This document shows, piece after piece, positions 1 through 7,330 of a DNA stretch of 63,513 nucleotides. The stretch lies in NCBI GenBank assembly GCA_037190805.1, contig JBBCJR010000013.1, positions 1-63,513 on the forward strand. The letters run 5' to 3'. Made by a program: the position numbers and the translations under genes. Below the pieces are notes generated by a model. It had not been told where the DNA came from, did not search any database, and saw only the letters and a list, made by a program, of their open reading frames with translations. The DNA is from JBBCJR01 sp037190805 (GTDB lineage Bacteria; Pseudomonadota; Alphaproteobacteria; Sphingomonadales; Sphingomonadaceae). Every line of letters begins with the position of its first letter. Position 1 is the first letter of the stretch.

Positions 1-44
1 CGCTACAGCGCTGGCGGGCCTTCTCGGTTCGATGACCTGCCGTG

Positions 45-413
45 CTATTTCAGGCTGAGCAGATAATCGGCAATCTCGTTCGCCTTCGCCGCGTCCTTCT
101 GACCGGCATAGGCCATGCGGTTGGCGGGGATCGTGCCCCGCGGGTCGACGATGAACTTGACCAGATTGGCCTTGTTCCAGGTGAGGCCGGATTTCTTCAT
201 GGCCGGTGAATAGTTGAAGCCGGCCGCGGCACCAGCCTTGCGGTTACCGATTTCCCAGAGGTTCGGACCCAGGCCGGCACCGCCCGGCGTAACCTTGTGG
301 CATGCGGCGCACATGGCAAATGATGCCGGTCGCGGCAGCGGGTCAGCCTGAGCAACATTCGCGGTGCCGACCAATGCGACGGTGACCGCTGAAAGGAAAA
401 CAGCCTTATTCAC
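45..413 (-). CDS. Class I c-type cytochrome, periplasmic
   Basis: This 122-residue protein has a Sec signal peptide (residues 1-23, ending AQA) and one haem-binding motif, C35-A-A-C38-H39. M100 in the run RMAY is the likely distal haem ligand, and the C-terminal helix ends in YLLSLK. Size and motif order match small soluble class I cytochromes (cytochrome c2/c550 type) that carry electrons in the periplasm. It has no same-strand neighbour, so its redox partner cannot be named. A TGTGATCACG palindrome lies 27 bases upstream of the start, the same motif seen before several genes of the 51-61 kb region. The class I call is secure, the partner unknown. Confidence 0.88.
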   Translation of the reverse strand: MNKAVFLSAVTVALVGTANVAQADPLPRPASFAMCAACHKVTPGGAGLGPNLWEIGNRKAGAAAGFNYSPAMKKSGLTWNKANLVKFIVDPRGTIPANRMAYAGQKDAAKANEIADYLLSLK

Positions 414-439
414 CTGATCCGATCCCCTCTTAAATTCGC

Positions 440-449
440 TGTGATCACG
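440..449. promoter_or_regulatory. TGTGATCACG palindrome upstream of the cytochrome c gene
   Basis: The site reads TGTGATCACG and lies 27 bases before the cytochrome start on the minus strand. The same nine bases, TGTGATCAC, occur before the genes starting at 51184, 53950, 58079 and 60897. Its use as an operator is inferred from repetition and placement. Confidence 0.4.
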
Positions 450-509
450 TTTAAACTGTCAATGCTGTCGGGTTTCTGAACTGTCCCGGAAAAAAAATCG
501 AGTCTCCGC

Positions 510-540
510 TTGACCTCGATGAACGGTCACGATCCTATAG
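510..540 (+). promoter_or_regulatory. Possible sigma-70 promoter of ihfB
   Basis: A TTGACC box at 510-515 is followed after 19 bases by CTATAG at 535-540. The -35 box is good, but the spacer is longer than ideal and the -10 box matches only partly. It lies about 100 bases before the ihfB start. Confidence 0.28.
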
Positions 541-636
541 GTGCCGGAATAGCACAGACAGGCGGTAGTTCGGGGGGGCGGCAACGGCTCCGACTGCCGT
601 GCGCTGGCTATGATCCTTGTATTATATAAGGGGGGA

Positions 637-921
637 ATGCCGGTGATCAGATCCGAGCTTGTACAGAAGATTGCTGACGAGAATCCCGGCCTCAACCACA
701 AAGAGGTCGATCGCATCGTCAGTCTTGTCTTCGATCTGATCAGTGACCGGCTGGCCGAAGGCGGTCGGGTTGAGCTGAGGGGCTTTGGCGCGTTTTCCAC
801 CCGCGCCCGCGCGGCGCGGGTCGGGCGCAATCCCCGCACCGGCGACGCGGTCGAAGTCGCGTCCAAGCGGGTGCCGCATTTCAAGCCCGGCAAGGACATG
901 CGTGTCCGCCTCAATGTCTGA
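637..921 (+). CDS. ihfB: Integration host factor subunit beta
   Basis: The 94-residue product is a DNA-bending protein of the HU/IHF family. The hallmarks are the RGFGAFS turn, the GRNPRTGD beta-arm with the intercalating proline, and the C-terminal VPHFKPGK that separates IhfB from HU. IHF beta pairs with IhfA to bend DNA at promoters, recombination sites and origins. The start was placed at 637 because a strong AAGGGGGG ribosome site lies immediately before that ATG. An upstream in-frame ATG at 610 has no such site and would add nine residues foreign to the family. The gene stands alone, 54 bases before the split tRNA gene. Confidence 0.93.
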   Translation: MPVIRSELVQKIADENPGLNHKEVDRIVSLVFDLISDRLAEGGRVELRGFGAFSTRARAARVGRNPRTGDAVEVASKRVPHFKPGKDMRVRLNV

Positions 922-975
922 AAGGCCGCTCGCCATCCGATGCCGTCTGTGGCATCAGCCCTGAGCTAACCTTAT

Positions 976-1290
976 GCGGACGTGGCGAAATCGGTAGACG
1001 CAGCAGACTTCAAATTGGAGTGCCCGGGGGGAAATCCCCGGAGTAGAACCGCTCAAAGTCGGGGAACGCTAACGGGAAACCCAGGCCGATCCCGAGCCAA
1101 GCCCCGATCTTGCCAGCAGGGTCGCGGGAAGGTGTAGAGACTGGACGGGCGGCGCCTAAGGCCGAAAGGCGAGGGCGAAGGGACAGTCCGGACCACGAAC
1201 GGGCGCCAGCGCCCGGCGGCGAAAGTCGAAGTGGTGCGAAAATCTGCTTTCCGAATGGAAGTGCGGGTTCGAGTCCCGCCGTCCGCACCA
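976..1290 (+). tRNA. tRNA-Leu(UAA), interrupted by a group I intron, CCA encoded
   Basis: Two exons, 976-1010 and 1239-1290, together form an 87-nt leucine tRNA. The acceptor stem is GCGGACG with CGTCCGC, followed by ACCA encoded in the gene. The D-arm matches the usual tRNA-Leu pattern. The anticodon stem is GCAGA/TCTGC, the long variable arm TTTCC-GAAT-GGAAG, and the T-arm GCGGG-TTCGAGT-CCCGC. Joining the exons gives a seven-base anticodon loop CTTAAAA with anticodon UAA (reads UUA, UUG by wobble). The intron lies between U34 and A35, so a standard scan would miss this gene or misplace it. Confidence 0.93.
1011..1238 (+). ncRNA. Group I intron (IC3-like) in the tRNA-Leu(UAA) anticodon loop
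   Basis: The 228-nt element has the hallmarks of a small self-splicing tRNA group I intron. The 5' exon end ACUU pairs with GAGU (1018-1021), giving the expected U-G pair at the splice site with a seven-base loop. P2 is CCGGGG/CCCCGG (1024-1029/1036-1041). A CCGAGCCAAGCC stretch near 1092 matches the conserved P/Q region. The GTAGAGACT block (about 1134-1142) and ACAGTCC (1183-1189) match the R and S core strands, with GACU/AGUC forming part of P7. GGGCGC/GCGCCC at 1201-1214 and a GAAA tetraloop follow. The last base is the required terminal G at 1238. No homing endonuclease is encoded. The layout closely resembles the Azoarcus tRNA-Ile intron. Confidence 0.92.
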
Positions 1291-1318
1291 ATATTGCTCG
1301 CAGCACAAGCTGGAGTCG

Positions 1319-2242
1319 TCATGCTACCTCGCGTGCCCAGGGCGCGGTAAGGAAACGGCTGGCGAGAAAATCGATCAACAGGCGAACGCGCTTCGGCCGC
1401 AGCCGGCCCGGTGGCGTGACGAGGTGGAGGGCGGTGGTGGGCGCGGTCCATGGGTGCATCACCTCTTCCAGCCGGCCGCTCGCCAATTCACGCCAGACCA
1501 GGAATTCGGGTGCAAGGGTCAGGCCGAGCCCGGCGACCACCATCGGCACCACGACATCGCCGTTGTTGGTCGCCAGCGGCCCGCTGACCCGGACGCTGTA
1601 GTCCTCGCCGCTCGGGTGATCGAACCGCCACAGGTTTGGCTGGGCGAGATGGGAATAGGTGATGGCGCGATGACCGCGCTCAAGTTCGCGTGGGTGAGAC
1701 GGGCGCCCGTACCGATCGAGATAGGTCGGTGAGGCAACCAGTGGCCGGCGAATGGTGAACAGTCGCCGCGCCCGCAGCGACGAATCGGCCAGCGTCGCGA
1801 TCCTGAGCGCCACGTCATAGCCGCCCCCGACCAGATCGACCTGATGATCGGAAAGGTCGAGGTCGATGGCGACGCCCGGATGGAGGGCCAGAAATTCGGG
1901 GAGCACCGCGCCGAGATTCTGAATCCCAAACGACATCGGCACTGCCAATCGCACCGTGCCGCGCGCCTCGTCGGCATTTTCGCACAGTGCTTCTTCGATC
2001 GCCTCGCCGTCCGCGAGCAGGCGCTGGGCCCGCTCGACCGCCAGCAGGCCGCCTTCGGTCAGCGACATGCGGCGCGAACTGCGGTGGAACAGCGGCATGC
2101 CGAGCCGTGCTTCCAGCCGGCCCACGGCCTTGGACACCGTCGCCTTGGACAGGCCGAGATCGGTAGCGGCGCGGGAGAAGGAGCGGGCGTCGGCAACCTT
2201 GGCGAAGATTGCCCAGGCTTCGAAGTCGGGCAGGGTCGACAT
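1319..2242 (-). CDS. LysR-family transcriptional regulator, divergent from the pirin operon
   Basis: The 307-residue protein has an N-terminal winged helix-turn-helix (residues about 8-65, with SFSRAATDLGLSKATVSKAV as recognition region). A periplasmic-binding-protein-like effector domain follows (about 95-300). The family usually activates a divergent target in response to a small ligand. Here the target would be the pirin-wrbA-pirin operon starting 93 bases away in the opposite direction. An interrupted palindrome GAAAC-N5-GTTTC in the shared gap is the likely operator. The ligand cannot be read from sequence; a quinone or electrophile would fit the targets. The 3' end lies 28 bases past the split tRNA. 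Confidence 0.9.
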   Translation of the reverse strand: MSTLPDFEAWAIFAKVADARSFSRAATDLGLSKATVSKAVGRLEARLGMPLFHRSSRRMSLTEGGLLAVERAQRLLADGEAIEEALCENADEARGTVRLAVPMSFGIQNLGAVLPEFLALHPGVAIDLDLSDHQVDLVGGGYDVALRIATLADSSLRARRLFTIRRPLVASPTYLDRYGRPSHPRELERGHRAITYSHLAQPNLWRFDHPSGEDYSVRVSGPLATNNGDVVVPMVVAGLGLTLAPEFLVWRELASGRLEEVMHPWTAPTTALHLVTPPGRLRPKRVRLLIDFLASRFLTAPWAREVA

Positions 2243-2252
2243 ATCAATTTCT

Positions 2253-2267
2253 GAAACAATGTGTTTC
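2253..2267. promoter_or_regulatory. Candidate LysR operator in the divergent lysR/pirin gap
   Basis: GAAAC, five bases, then GTTTC forms a perfect interrupted dyad, 11 bases upstream of the regulator start. Its length and position suit a LysR-type recognition site that would control both the regulator and the pirin operon. Confidence 0.5.
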
Positions 2268-2335
2268 GATCATGCGCATTTTTTTGTTTTTGAGAAGTCC
2301 CTATCTTTCGATCTCGAAACCAAGGGAGATCGGTC

Positions 2336-3034
2336 ATGATCGAACGCCGTCCATTCGCTTCGCTGGGTGCGGCCAACCATGGTTGGCTGGATGCCCATCA
2401 TCATTTCTCGTTTGCCGACTATCACGATCCGGCGCGGGTCAACTGGGGCCGGCTGCGGGTGTGGAACGACGACACCATCGCCCCGGGCAGCGGCTTTCCG
2501 CCTCATCCGCATTCGGACATGGAGATCATCACCTATGTCCGCAGCGGCGCCATCACCCACCGTGACAGCCTGGGCAATCAGGGACGCACGGCGGCTGGCG
2601 ACGTGCAGGTGATGTCGGCCGGTACCGGCATCGTCCACGCGGAATATAATGTCGAGGACGAACCGACGACCCTGTTCCAGATCTGGATTCAGCCGACACA
2701 GCGGGGCCTTGCCCCCAGCTGGGGCCAGCGGCCCTTCCCGCGCGGCGAGCGGGCCGGGCACTTCGTCACCCTGGCCAGCGGCTTCGCCGAGGACGACGGG
2801 GCGCTGCCCATCCGCACCGATGCCCGCATCGTGGCGGCGACGCTGAAGGCCGGGGAAAGCGCCGACTATCCGCTGGGCGCGGACCGTCGCGGCTATCTGG
2901 TGCCGGCGACCGGCGCGGTGGAGGTGAACGGCGTGCGCATCGACGCGCGCGACGGTGCCGCCATCGCCGAGGTCGACATCCTGCGCGTCACCGCCCTCGA
3001 GGACGCCGAACTCGTCCTCGTCGATGCGGCGTGA
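2336..3034 (+). CDS. Pirin family bicupin protein (YhaK/YhhW type)
   Basis: The 232-residue protein is a two-domain cupin of the pirin family. The N-terminal cupin holds the metal-site pattern HPHSDMEIITYV near residues 57-68, and HAEYN near residue 101 supplies a further ligand. Bacterial pirins of this size include quercetin 2,3-dioxygenase-like enzymes and redox sensors; the true substrate here is unknown. The ribosome site GGGAG lies just before the ATG. The gene opens an operon with wrbA (28-base gap) and a second, longer pirin, under the divergent LysR regulator. The grouping suggests defence against quinones or related electrophiles. Confidence 0.9.
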   Translation: MIERRPFASLGAANHGWLDAHHHFSFADYHDPARVNWGRLRVWNDDTIAPGSGFPPHPHSDMEIITYVRSGAITHRDSLGNQGRTAAGDVQVMSAGTGIVHAEYNVEDEPTTLFQIWIQPTQRGLAPSWGQRPFPRGERAGHFVTLASGFAEDDGALPIRTDARIVAATLKAGESADYPLGADRRGYLVPATGAVEVNGVRIDARDGAAIAEVDILRVTALEDAELVLVDAA

Positions 3035-3062
3035 ATCCGTTCACCTGTTGGAGTTTTGAAAC

Positions 3063-3662
3063 ATGACCAAGGTTCTTGTCCTCTATCATTCGACCTACGG
3101 CCATATCGAGCAGATGGCTGAAGCCGTGGCCGAGGGCGCCCGTTCCGCGGGCGCCACGGTCGACATCCGCCGGGTGCCCGAACTGGTGCCGGACGACGTG
3201 GCGCGCAAGTCCGGCTACAAGCTCGACCAGCAGGCGCCGGTCGCCACCATTGCCGAACTGGCCGACTATGATGCGATCATCGTCGGGGCCGGCACCCGGT
3301 TCGGGCGCATGGCGTCGCAGATGGGCAACTTCCTCGACCAGGCCGGCGGCTTATGGGCATCGGGCAAGCTGAACGGCAAGGTCGGCGCTGCGTTCACCTC
3401 CACCGCGACCCAGCATGGTGGGCAGGAGACGACCCTGTTCTCGATCATCACCAACCTGCTGCACTTCGGGCTGGTGGTGGTCGGCCTGCCCTACAGCTTC
3501 GCCGGCCAGATGCGGCTTGACGAGGTGGTCGGCGGCAGCCCCTATGGCGCGACCACCATCGCCGGCGGTGACGGATCGCGTCAGCCCAGCGAGACCGAGC
3601 TGGAGGGCGCGCGATTCCAGGGCCGGCATGTTGCCGAGGTCGCGGCCAAACTGCACGGCTGA
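3063..3662 (+). CDS. wrbA: NAD(P)H:quinone oxidoreductase, WrbA type
   Basis: The 199-residue protein is a flavodoxin-fold enzyme of the WrbA family, which reduces quinones by two electrons and so avoids semiquinone radicals. The FMN phosphate loop YHSTYGHIEQMA is at residues 9-20. GAGTRFGRMASQM and STATQHGGQE are typical of WrbA flavin-binding loops. The length equals that of family members (about 200). It sits between two pirin genes in one transcription unit behind a divergent LysR regulator. No unusual residues were seen. Confidence 0.95.
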   Translation: MTKVLVLYHSTYGHIEQMAEAVAEGARSAGATVDIRRVPELVPDDVARKSGYKLDQQAPVATIAELADYDAIIVGAGTRFGRMASQMGNFLDQAGGLWASGKLNGKVGAAFTSTATQHGGQETTLFSIITNLLHFGLVVVGLPYSFAGQMRLDEVVGGSPYGATTIAGGDGSRQPSETELEGARFQGRHVAEVAAKLHG

Positions 3663-3697
3663 GACCCGCCCCGTAACGCGTGACAGGAGAAAGCGGC

Positions 3698-4612
3698 ATG
3701 TCAGAGACCCCTAACGATCCTGTCGATATGGTGGTCCTGCCGCCGGTCCGCGATCTGGGTGACGGCTTCACCGTGCGGCGGGCGCTGCCAAGCGCGAAGC
3801 GGCGCATGGTCGGCCCGTTCATCTTCTTCGACGAGATGGGGCCGGTCGAACTGAAGGGCGGTGAGGGGCTGGACGTGCGGCCCCACCCGCATATCGGCCT
3901 GTCGACCGTCACCTATCTGTTCGAAGGCGAGATCCTGCATCGCGACAGCCTGGGAGTCGTCCAGCCGATCCGCCCCGGCGCGGTCAACTGGATGACGGCC
4001 GGGCGGGGCATCGTCCACTCGGAACGCAGCGATGTGGCCGTCAGGGCGACCGGCGGGCCGCTGCATGGCATCCAGACCTGGATCGCCCTGCCGACGGCGC
4101 ATGAGGAGGATGGGCCATCCTTTTCCCATCACGCCGCCGATACCATTCCGGAAGAGGAAGGCGATGGCGTGCGCCTGCGGCTGATCGCCGGCACGCTTGG
4201 GCGACATCGGGCACCTGTGCCTGCCCTGTGGCCGATGGTCTATGCCGATATCGTGCTGGTTGACGGCGCACGACTGTCCGTCACCCGCGAGCATGAGGAG
4301 CGGGCGCTCTACATCGTCTCGGGCAGCATCGCGGTCGCCGGACAGCAGGGTGGCTTCGGGGCGGGCCAGCTGGTCGTGCTGAAACCGGGCGCGGAGGTGG
4401 TCGTGACCGCGAACGGGGCGACACGGCTGATGCTGGCCGGCGGCGCCCCCCTGCCGGAGAAGCGGCATATCTACTGGAATTTCGTGTCCAGCTCGCCCGA
4501 TCGGATCGAGCAGGCCAAGGCGGATTGGCGTGCCGGCCGGTTCGCCCGCGTGCCGGGGGAAACGGAGTTCATTCTGCTACCCGACGATCCCCGGCCGGTC
4601 CGCTATCCCTGA
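3698..4612 (+). CDS. Pirin family protein, long form
   Basis: This 304-residue protein is a pirin with two cupin domains and an extended C-terminus. Metal-site residues are visible in RPHPHIGLSTVTYLFEG (N-terminal cupin, about residues 60-76) and in GIVHSERS. The start at 3698 has an AGGAGA ribosome site eight bases before it; a GTG six codons upstream lacks one. It is the third gene of the LysR-controlled operon, 35 bases after wrbA. Its 3' end overlaps the convergent modE gene by ten bases, so the two transcripts are antisense at their ends. Substrate unknown. Confidence 0.9.
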   Translation: MSETPNDPVDMVVLPPVRDLGDGFTVRRALPSAKRRMVGPFIFFDEMGPVELKGGEGLDVRPHPHIGLSTVTYLFEGEILHRDSLGVVQPIRPGAVNWMTAGRGIVHSERSDVAVRATGGPLHGIQTWIALPTAHEEDGPSFSHHAADTIPEEEGDGVRLRLIAGTLGRHRAPVPALWPMVYADIVLVDGARLSVTREHEERALYIVSGSIAVAGQQGGFGAGQLVVLKPGAEVVVTANGATRLMLAGGAPLPEKRHIYWNFVSSSPDRIEQAKADWRAGRFARVPGETEFILLPDDPRPVRYP

Positions 4613-5025
4613 GCCGCCCCGTCCGTCTTGAGATGGCGTGCGGGGCGGGGCTCGTTGGCCAAACGGGCCAGCATCGCGTTGGCGGTATCGCCATGGCCGA
4701 CGGCGTCGATATCCTCCTCGAGCCGGCGATAGGCGGCGAGCAGCTCAAGCCCCAGCGGTGTTACCTGGGCGCCGCCGCCTTGCTTGCCCCCCGTCGCGGT
4801 TTCGACCAGCGGCCCTTCCCAGCAGCGGTTCATGGTATCGACCAGCAGCCAGGTGCGTCGGTAGCTCATCCCCATCAGCCGCCCGGCGGCAGAGATCGAA
4901 CCGGTCTGGACGACGGCGTCCAGCAGGTCGGCCTTGCCCGGGCCCATGGCGATCTCGTCCCCGCAATAAAGCTGAAACTTCAGCTTGACGCGCGGTCTGG
5001 ATGGCCGGTCGGTGGCAGTCGACAT
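4603..5025 (-). CDS. modE: ModE-family molybdate-responsive regulator, DNA-binding domain only
   Basis: The 140-residue protein matches the N-terminal winged helix-turn-helix of ModE. The match runs from KLKFQLYCGDEIAMGPGKADLL through the helix-turn-helix SISAAGRLMGMSYRRTWLLV to WEGPLVETATGGKQGGGAQV, the family's recognition wing. No C-terminal molybdate-binding (MOP/TOBE) domains follow, so this is a short ModE. Some short forms still bind DNA; how molybdate is sensed is unclear. The start at 5025 fits the family; upstream in-frame codons give a Cys/Arg-rich extension. It probably controls modABC 3.5 kb away, whose upstream gap has a ModE-like dyad. Confidence 0.88.
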   Translation of the reverse strand: MSTATDRPSRPRVKLKFQLYCGDEIAMGPGKADLLDAVVQTGSISAAGRLMGMSYRRTWLLVDTMNRCWEGPLVETATGGKQGGGAQVTPLGLELLAAYRRLEEDIDAVGHGDTANAMLARLANEPRPARHLKTDGAAQG

Positions 5026-5231
5026 GTCCGATCCCGTCTTCACGGAGCAGACGATAGCGCAGCGGTGGCATGACGGCATAGCCTTAAGGCGAAGCAATCT
5101 TCTGCGATCACACAAAGCGATAGCGGCTTGTGGCTTTTGAGATATAGTCTTGGCGGTTCCTTGACCGTTCTGGATTCGTGTTCATGGTCGGGAAAGGACA
5201 GAAACGAGAAAAGCTTTTCGAAGGAGTGGGA

Positions 5232-5663
5232 ATGAAAGGCGCATTCGTGGGATGGACCGTGATCGCACTCGGCCTCGGCTTGGCGTCGCCAGCGCTGGCG
5301 CAGACGGTCGCGCACCCGGTGAAGATAACGGCCGCTGATCCGGCCGCGCTGACGACACCCGATACGGTACGTCAGGAAAAGGACGGGCACGTCACGCATG
5401 ATCGTCTGATGGGCGCGACGCCTGACAAGAAGACGTTCACGGCGGGCATGTATTCCGCCACCGCCTCGCGTGAGAATGTCGAATCTTACAGCGTCGACGA
5501 GTTCATGTACTTCATCAAGGGCGGGGTCACGCTGACCTCGGCCGATGGCACCGTCACCCAGATCAATCCGGGCGACGCAGTGTTCATCCAGAAGGGCTGG
5601 AAGGGCGTGTGGGACACCCCCGGCTATACGAAATATTACGTGATCTACGAGCCCGCCAACTGA
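5232..5663 (+). CDS. Secreted cupin-domain protein, first tandem copy
   Basis: The 143-residue protein has a Sec signal peptide (about residues 1-22, ending ALA) and one cupin barrel. The YSVDEFMYFIKGGV segment and NPGD turn are typical of cupin_3-like ethanolamine-utilisation-type cupins. The usual His-rich metal motif is weak, so catalysis is uncertain. The start at 5232 follows an AAGGAG ribosome site. A paralogue follows 62 bases on, with an identical 30-residue stretch in the barrel and almost identical DNA there, pointing to recent duplication or gene conversion. A cytochrome c gene completes the group. Function unknown. Confidence 0.85.
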   Translation: MKGAFVGWTVIALGLGLASPALAQTVAHPVKITAADPAALTTPDTVRQEKDGHVTHDRLMGATPDKKTFTAGMYSATASRENVESYSVDEFMYFIKGGVTLTSADGTVTQINPGDAVFIQKGWKGVWDTPGYTKYYVIYEPAN

Positions 5664-5680
5664 GCGGAGACGATTGACGA

Positions 5681-5705
5681 GGGCGCTTCAGCCTGTGGAG
5701 CGCCC
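5681..5705 (+). terminator. Hairpin between the two cupin genes
   Basis: GGGCGCT and AGCGCCC pair around an 11-base loop, followed by CTTTA. The T-run is short, so this may only weaken read-through from the first cupin into the second. Confidence 0.45.
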
Positions 5706-5725
5706 CTTTACAGGGAGAGACAGGA

Positions 5726-6160
5726 ATGACGAAGACCATGTTGATCGGCGCGCTGGTTGCCATCGCCGCTGTATCGCCTGCCGTGGCGCAGACGACCGGG
5801 CATCCGGTGAAGGTAACGGCGATGGATCCGGCGGCGCTCACGAGCCCCGACACCAAGACCAATGATCGTGGCAACGGCCGGGTCAGCAAGGACCGTCTGA
5901 TGGGCGCGTCGGCTGACAAGAAGTTCACGTCGGGTATCTATTCGGCGACCGCTTCGAAGTTCACCACCGAAGGTTATTCGGTCGACGAGTTCATGTACTT
6001 CATCAAGGGCGGCGTCACCCTGACCTCGGCTGACGGCACCGTCACCCAGATCAATCCGGGTGATGGCGTGTTCCTGCCTAAGGGCTGGAAAGGCACCTGG
6101 GATACCCCGGGCTATACCAAGTATTACGCGATCTTTGACGAGAAGCCCGACGCGAACTAA
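5726..6160 (+). CDS. Secreted cupin-domain protein, second tandem copy
   Basis: The 144-residue paralogue has a signal peptide (about residues 1-22, ending AVA). It has the same cupin barrel as its neighbour, sharing one identical 30-residue block and the ending GYTKYYxI. The N-terminal parts have diverged more than the barrel. A GGGAGA ribosome site precedes the start. Being secreted next to a membrane-edge cytochrome c, the pair could act in periplasmic oxidation or ligand binding. This is only inference, because neither copy shows a canonical metal-binding triad. Confidence 0.85.
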   Translation: MTKTMLIGALVAIAAVSPAVAQTTGHPVKVTAMDPAALTSPDTKTNDRGNGRVSKDRLMGASADKKFTSGIYSATASKFTTEGYSVDEFMYFIKGGVTLTSADGTVTQINPGDGVFLPKGWKGTWDTPGYTKYYAIFDEKPDAN

Positions 6161-6175
6161 TCGCGCGAAACGACT

Positions 6176-6202
6176 GGCCGGGGACCCCAGCGGTTCCCGG
6201 CC
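6176..6202 (+). terminator. Hairpin between the second cupin and cytochrome c
   Basis: GGCCGGGGACC pairs with GGTTCCCGGCC (one G-U pair) around CCAGC, followed by GTTGGTTTGG. It is a stable stem without a clean T-run, so it may attenuate rather than stop transcription into the cytochrome gene. Confidence 0.4.
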
Positions 6203-6225
6203 GTTGGTTTGGAGAGAAACTATCG

Positions 6226-6657
6226 ATGCGTATTAATCGACGGATTGTGCCTTTTTCATTCGCCGTAGCTGCGGGCGCGGCGGCCGTGATGCTCGCCCAG
6301 ACCGCCCCGGCAGCCTCGCCGGACGCCGCGGCGCCGGCTCCCCAGGTTGAAGCGGGTAAAGCCGCCTATGCCGAGCAGTGCGCGGCCTGTCATGGCGAGG
6401 ATCTGATCGGCTTTGACCATGCGCCGAGCCTCAAGGGCGACGTGTTCTGGGCATCATTCAACGAGAAGCCGGCACGGCAGCTCTATAGCCGTATCATCAG
6501 CACGATGCCGCTCAGCGATCCTGGCAGCCTCGAGCCGAAGATGGTGCTGGACATCACGACCTTCATCCTCTCGGTCAACAATCAGGCGCTGCCCGCCACA
6601 GGATATGCCAGCGCGGATGAACTGAATACGGTGACGATCACCCAACCGGCAGAATAA
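6226..6657 (+). CDS. c-type cytochrome, periplasmic or membrane-anchored
   Basis: The 143-residue protein has a hydrophobic N-terminus (residues about 8-25) that may be a signal peptide or anchor. An Ala/Pro linker and one cytochrome c domain with C52-A-A-C55-H56 follow. A Met in STMPLSDPGSL is the probable sixth ligand. This layout resembles electron-accepting cytochromes that partner periplasmic dehydrogenases. It follows the two secreted cupins on the same strand, so they may share a job, but no dehydrogenase is present nearby. The convergent modC ends 43 bases beyond. Confidence 0.85.
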   Translation: MRINRRIVPFSFAVAAGAAAVMLAQTAPAASPDAAAPAPQVEAGKAAYAEQCAACHGEDLIGFDHAPSLKGDVFWASFNEKPARQLYSRIISTMPLSDPGSLEPKMVLDITTFILSVNNQALPATGYASADELNTVTITQPAE

Positions 6658-6700
6658 AGCAGCCCCTGCGGCGTGGCAAAGGCTGCCGCCATCCGCCGCC

Positions 6701-7330
6701 TCAGGCGCGATCGATGGCGACGATGGTGGATGCCAGCCGTTCGACATCGGGACGGTCGTGGCTGACCAGCAGGATCGGTAGTCCCAGATCGTCGCGGATG
6801 CGTTCGATCACACGCATGATCTCTTCGCGCCGAGCTACGTCGAGCGACGACAGCGGCTCGTCCATCAGCAGGAAGCGCGGGCCGGCCAGCAAGGCGCGGC
6901 CGATCGCCACGCGCTGCGCCTCGCCACCGGACAGGGTCGACGGCCAGCGGTCGAGCAGTGCGTCGAGGCCGAGGAAAGCGACGACATCATCGAGCCCGAT
7001 CCACCGCTCCTCAGGCGGGATCAGTCCGTGGCCATAGAGCAGGTTCGCCCGCACCCGCCGATGCGGGAACAGCCGGCCATCCTGAAAGATATAGCCGGCA
7101 CGGCGGGCCTCTGGCGGCAGGTCGATGCCGGCGTCGGCGTCGAACAGCGTCGTGCCGCCGACCACGATTCGCCCGCCATCTGGTCTCAGCAGGCCGGCAA
7201 TCATGTTGAGGATACTGGTCTTGCCCGCGCCGGATGGACCGAACAGCGCGGCGATGCCGGGTCCGGCGACGAAGCGCGTCGCCACGGTCACCGCGCCGAG
7301 GCGACGGCTGACGTCGATCTCAAAGGACAT
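6701..7330 (-). CDS. modC: Molybdate ABC transporter ATP-binding protein, short form
   Basis: The 209-residue ATPase powers molybdate import. It has Walker A GPSGAGKTS (about residues 31-39), the signature LSGGEAQRVAIGRALL, Walker B FLLMDEPLSSLD and a switch histidine in VSHDRPDV. ModC proteins usually run to about 350 residues, with a C-terminal MOP/TOBE molybdate-sensing domain. That whole domain is absent here and the stop is clean, so feedback inhibition through ModC is probably lost. The gene overlaps the end of modB by 11 bases. Molybdate specificity rests on the neighbouring modB and modA. Confidence 0.9.
   Translation of the reverse strand: MSFEIDVSRRLGAVTVATRFVAGPGIAALFGPSGAGKTSILNMIAGLLRPDGGRIVVGGTTLFDADAGIDLPPEARRAGYIFQDGRLFPHRRVRANLLYGHGLIPPEERWIGLDDVVAFLGLDALLDRWPSTLSGGEAQRVAIGRALLAGPRFLLMDEPLSSLDVARREEIMRVIERIRDDLGLPILLVSHDRPDVERLASTIVAIDRA

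Noticed and set aside
1010..1601. Several open frames over the split tRNA
   Set aside because: They cross both exons and the intron; RNA structure explains this DNA and no protein family fits.
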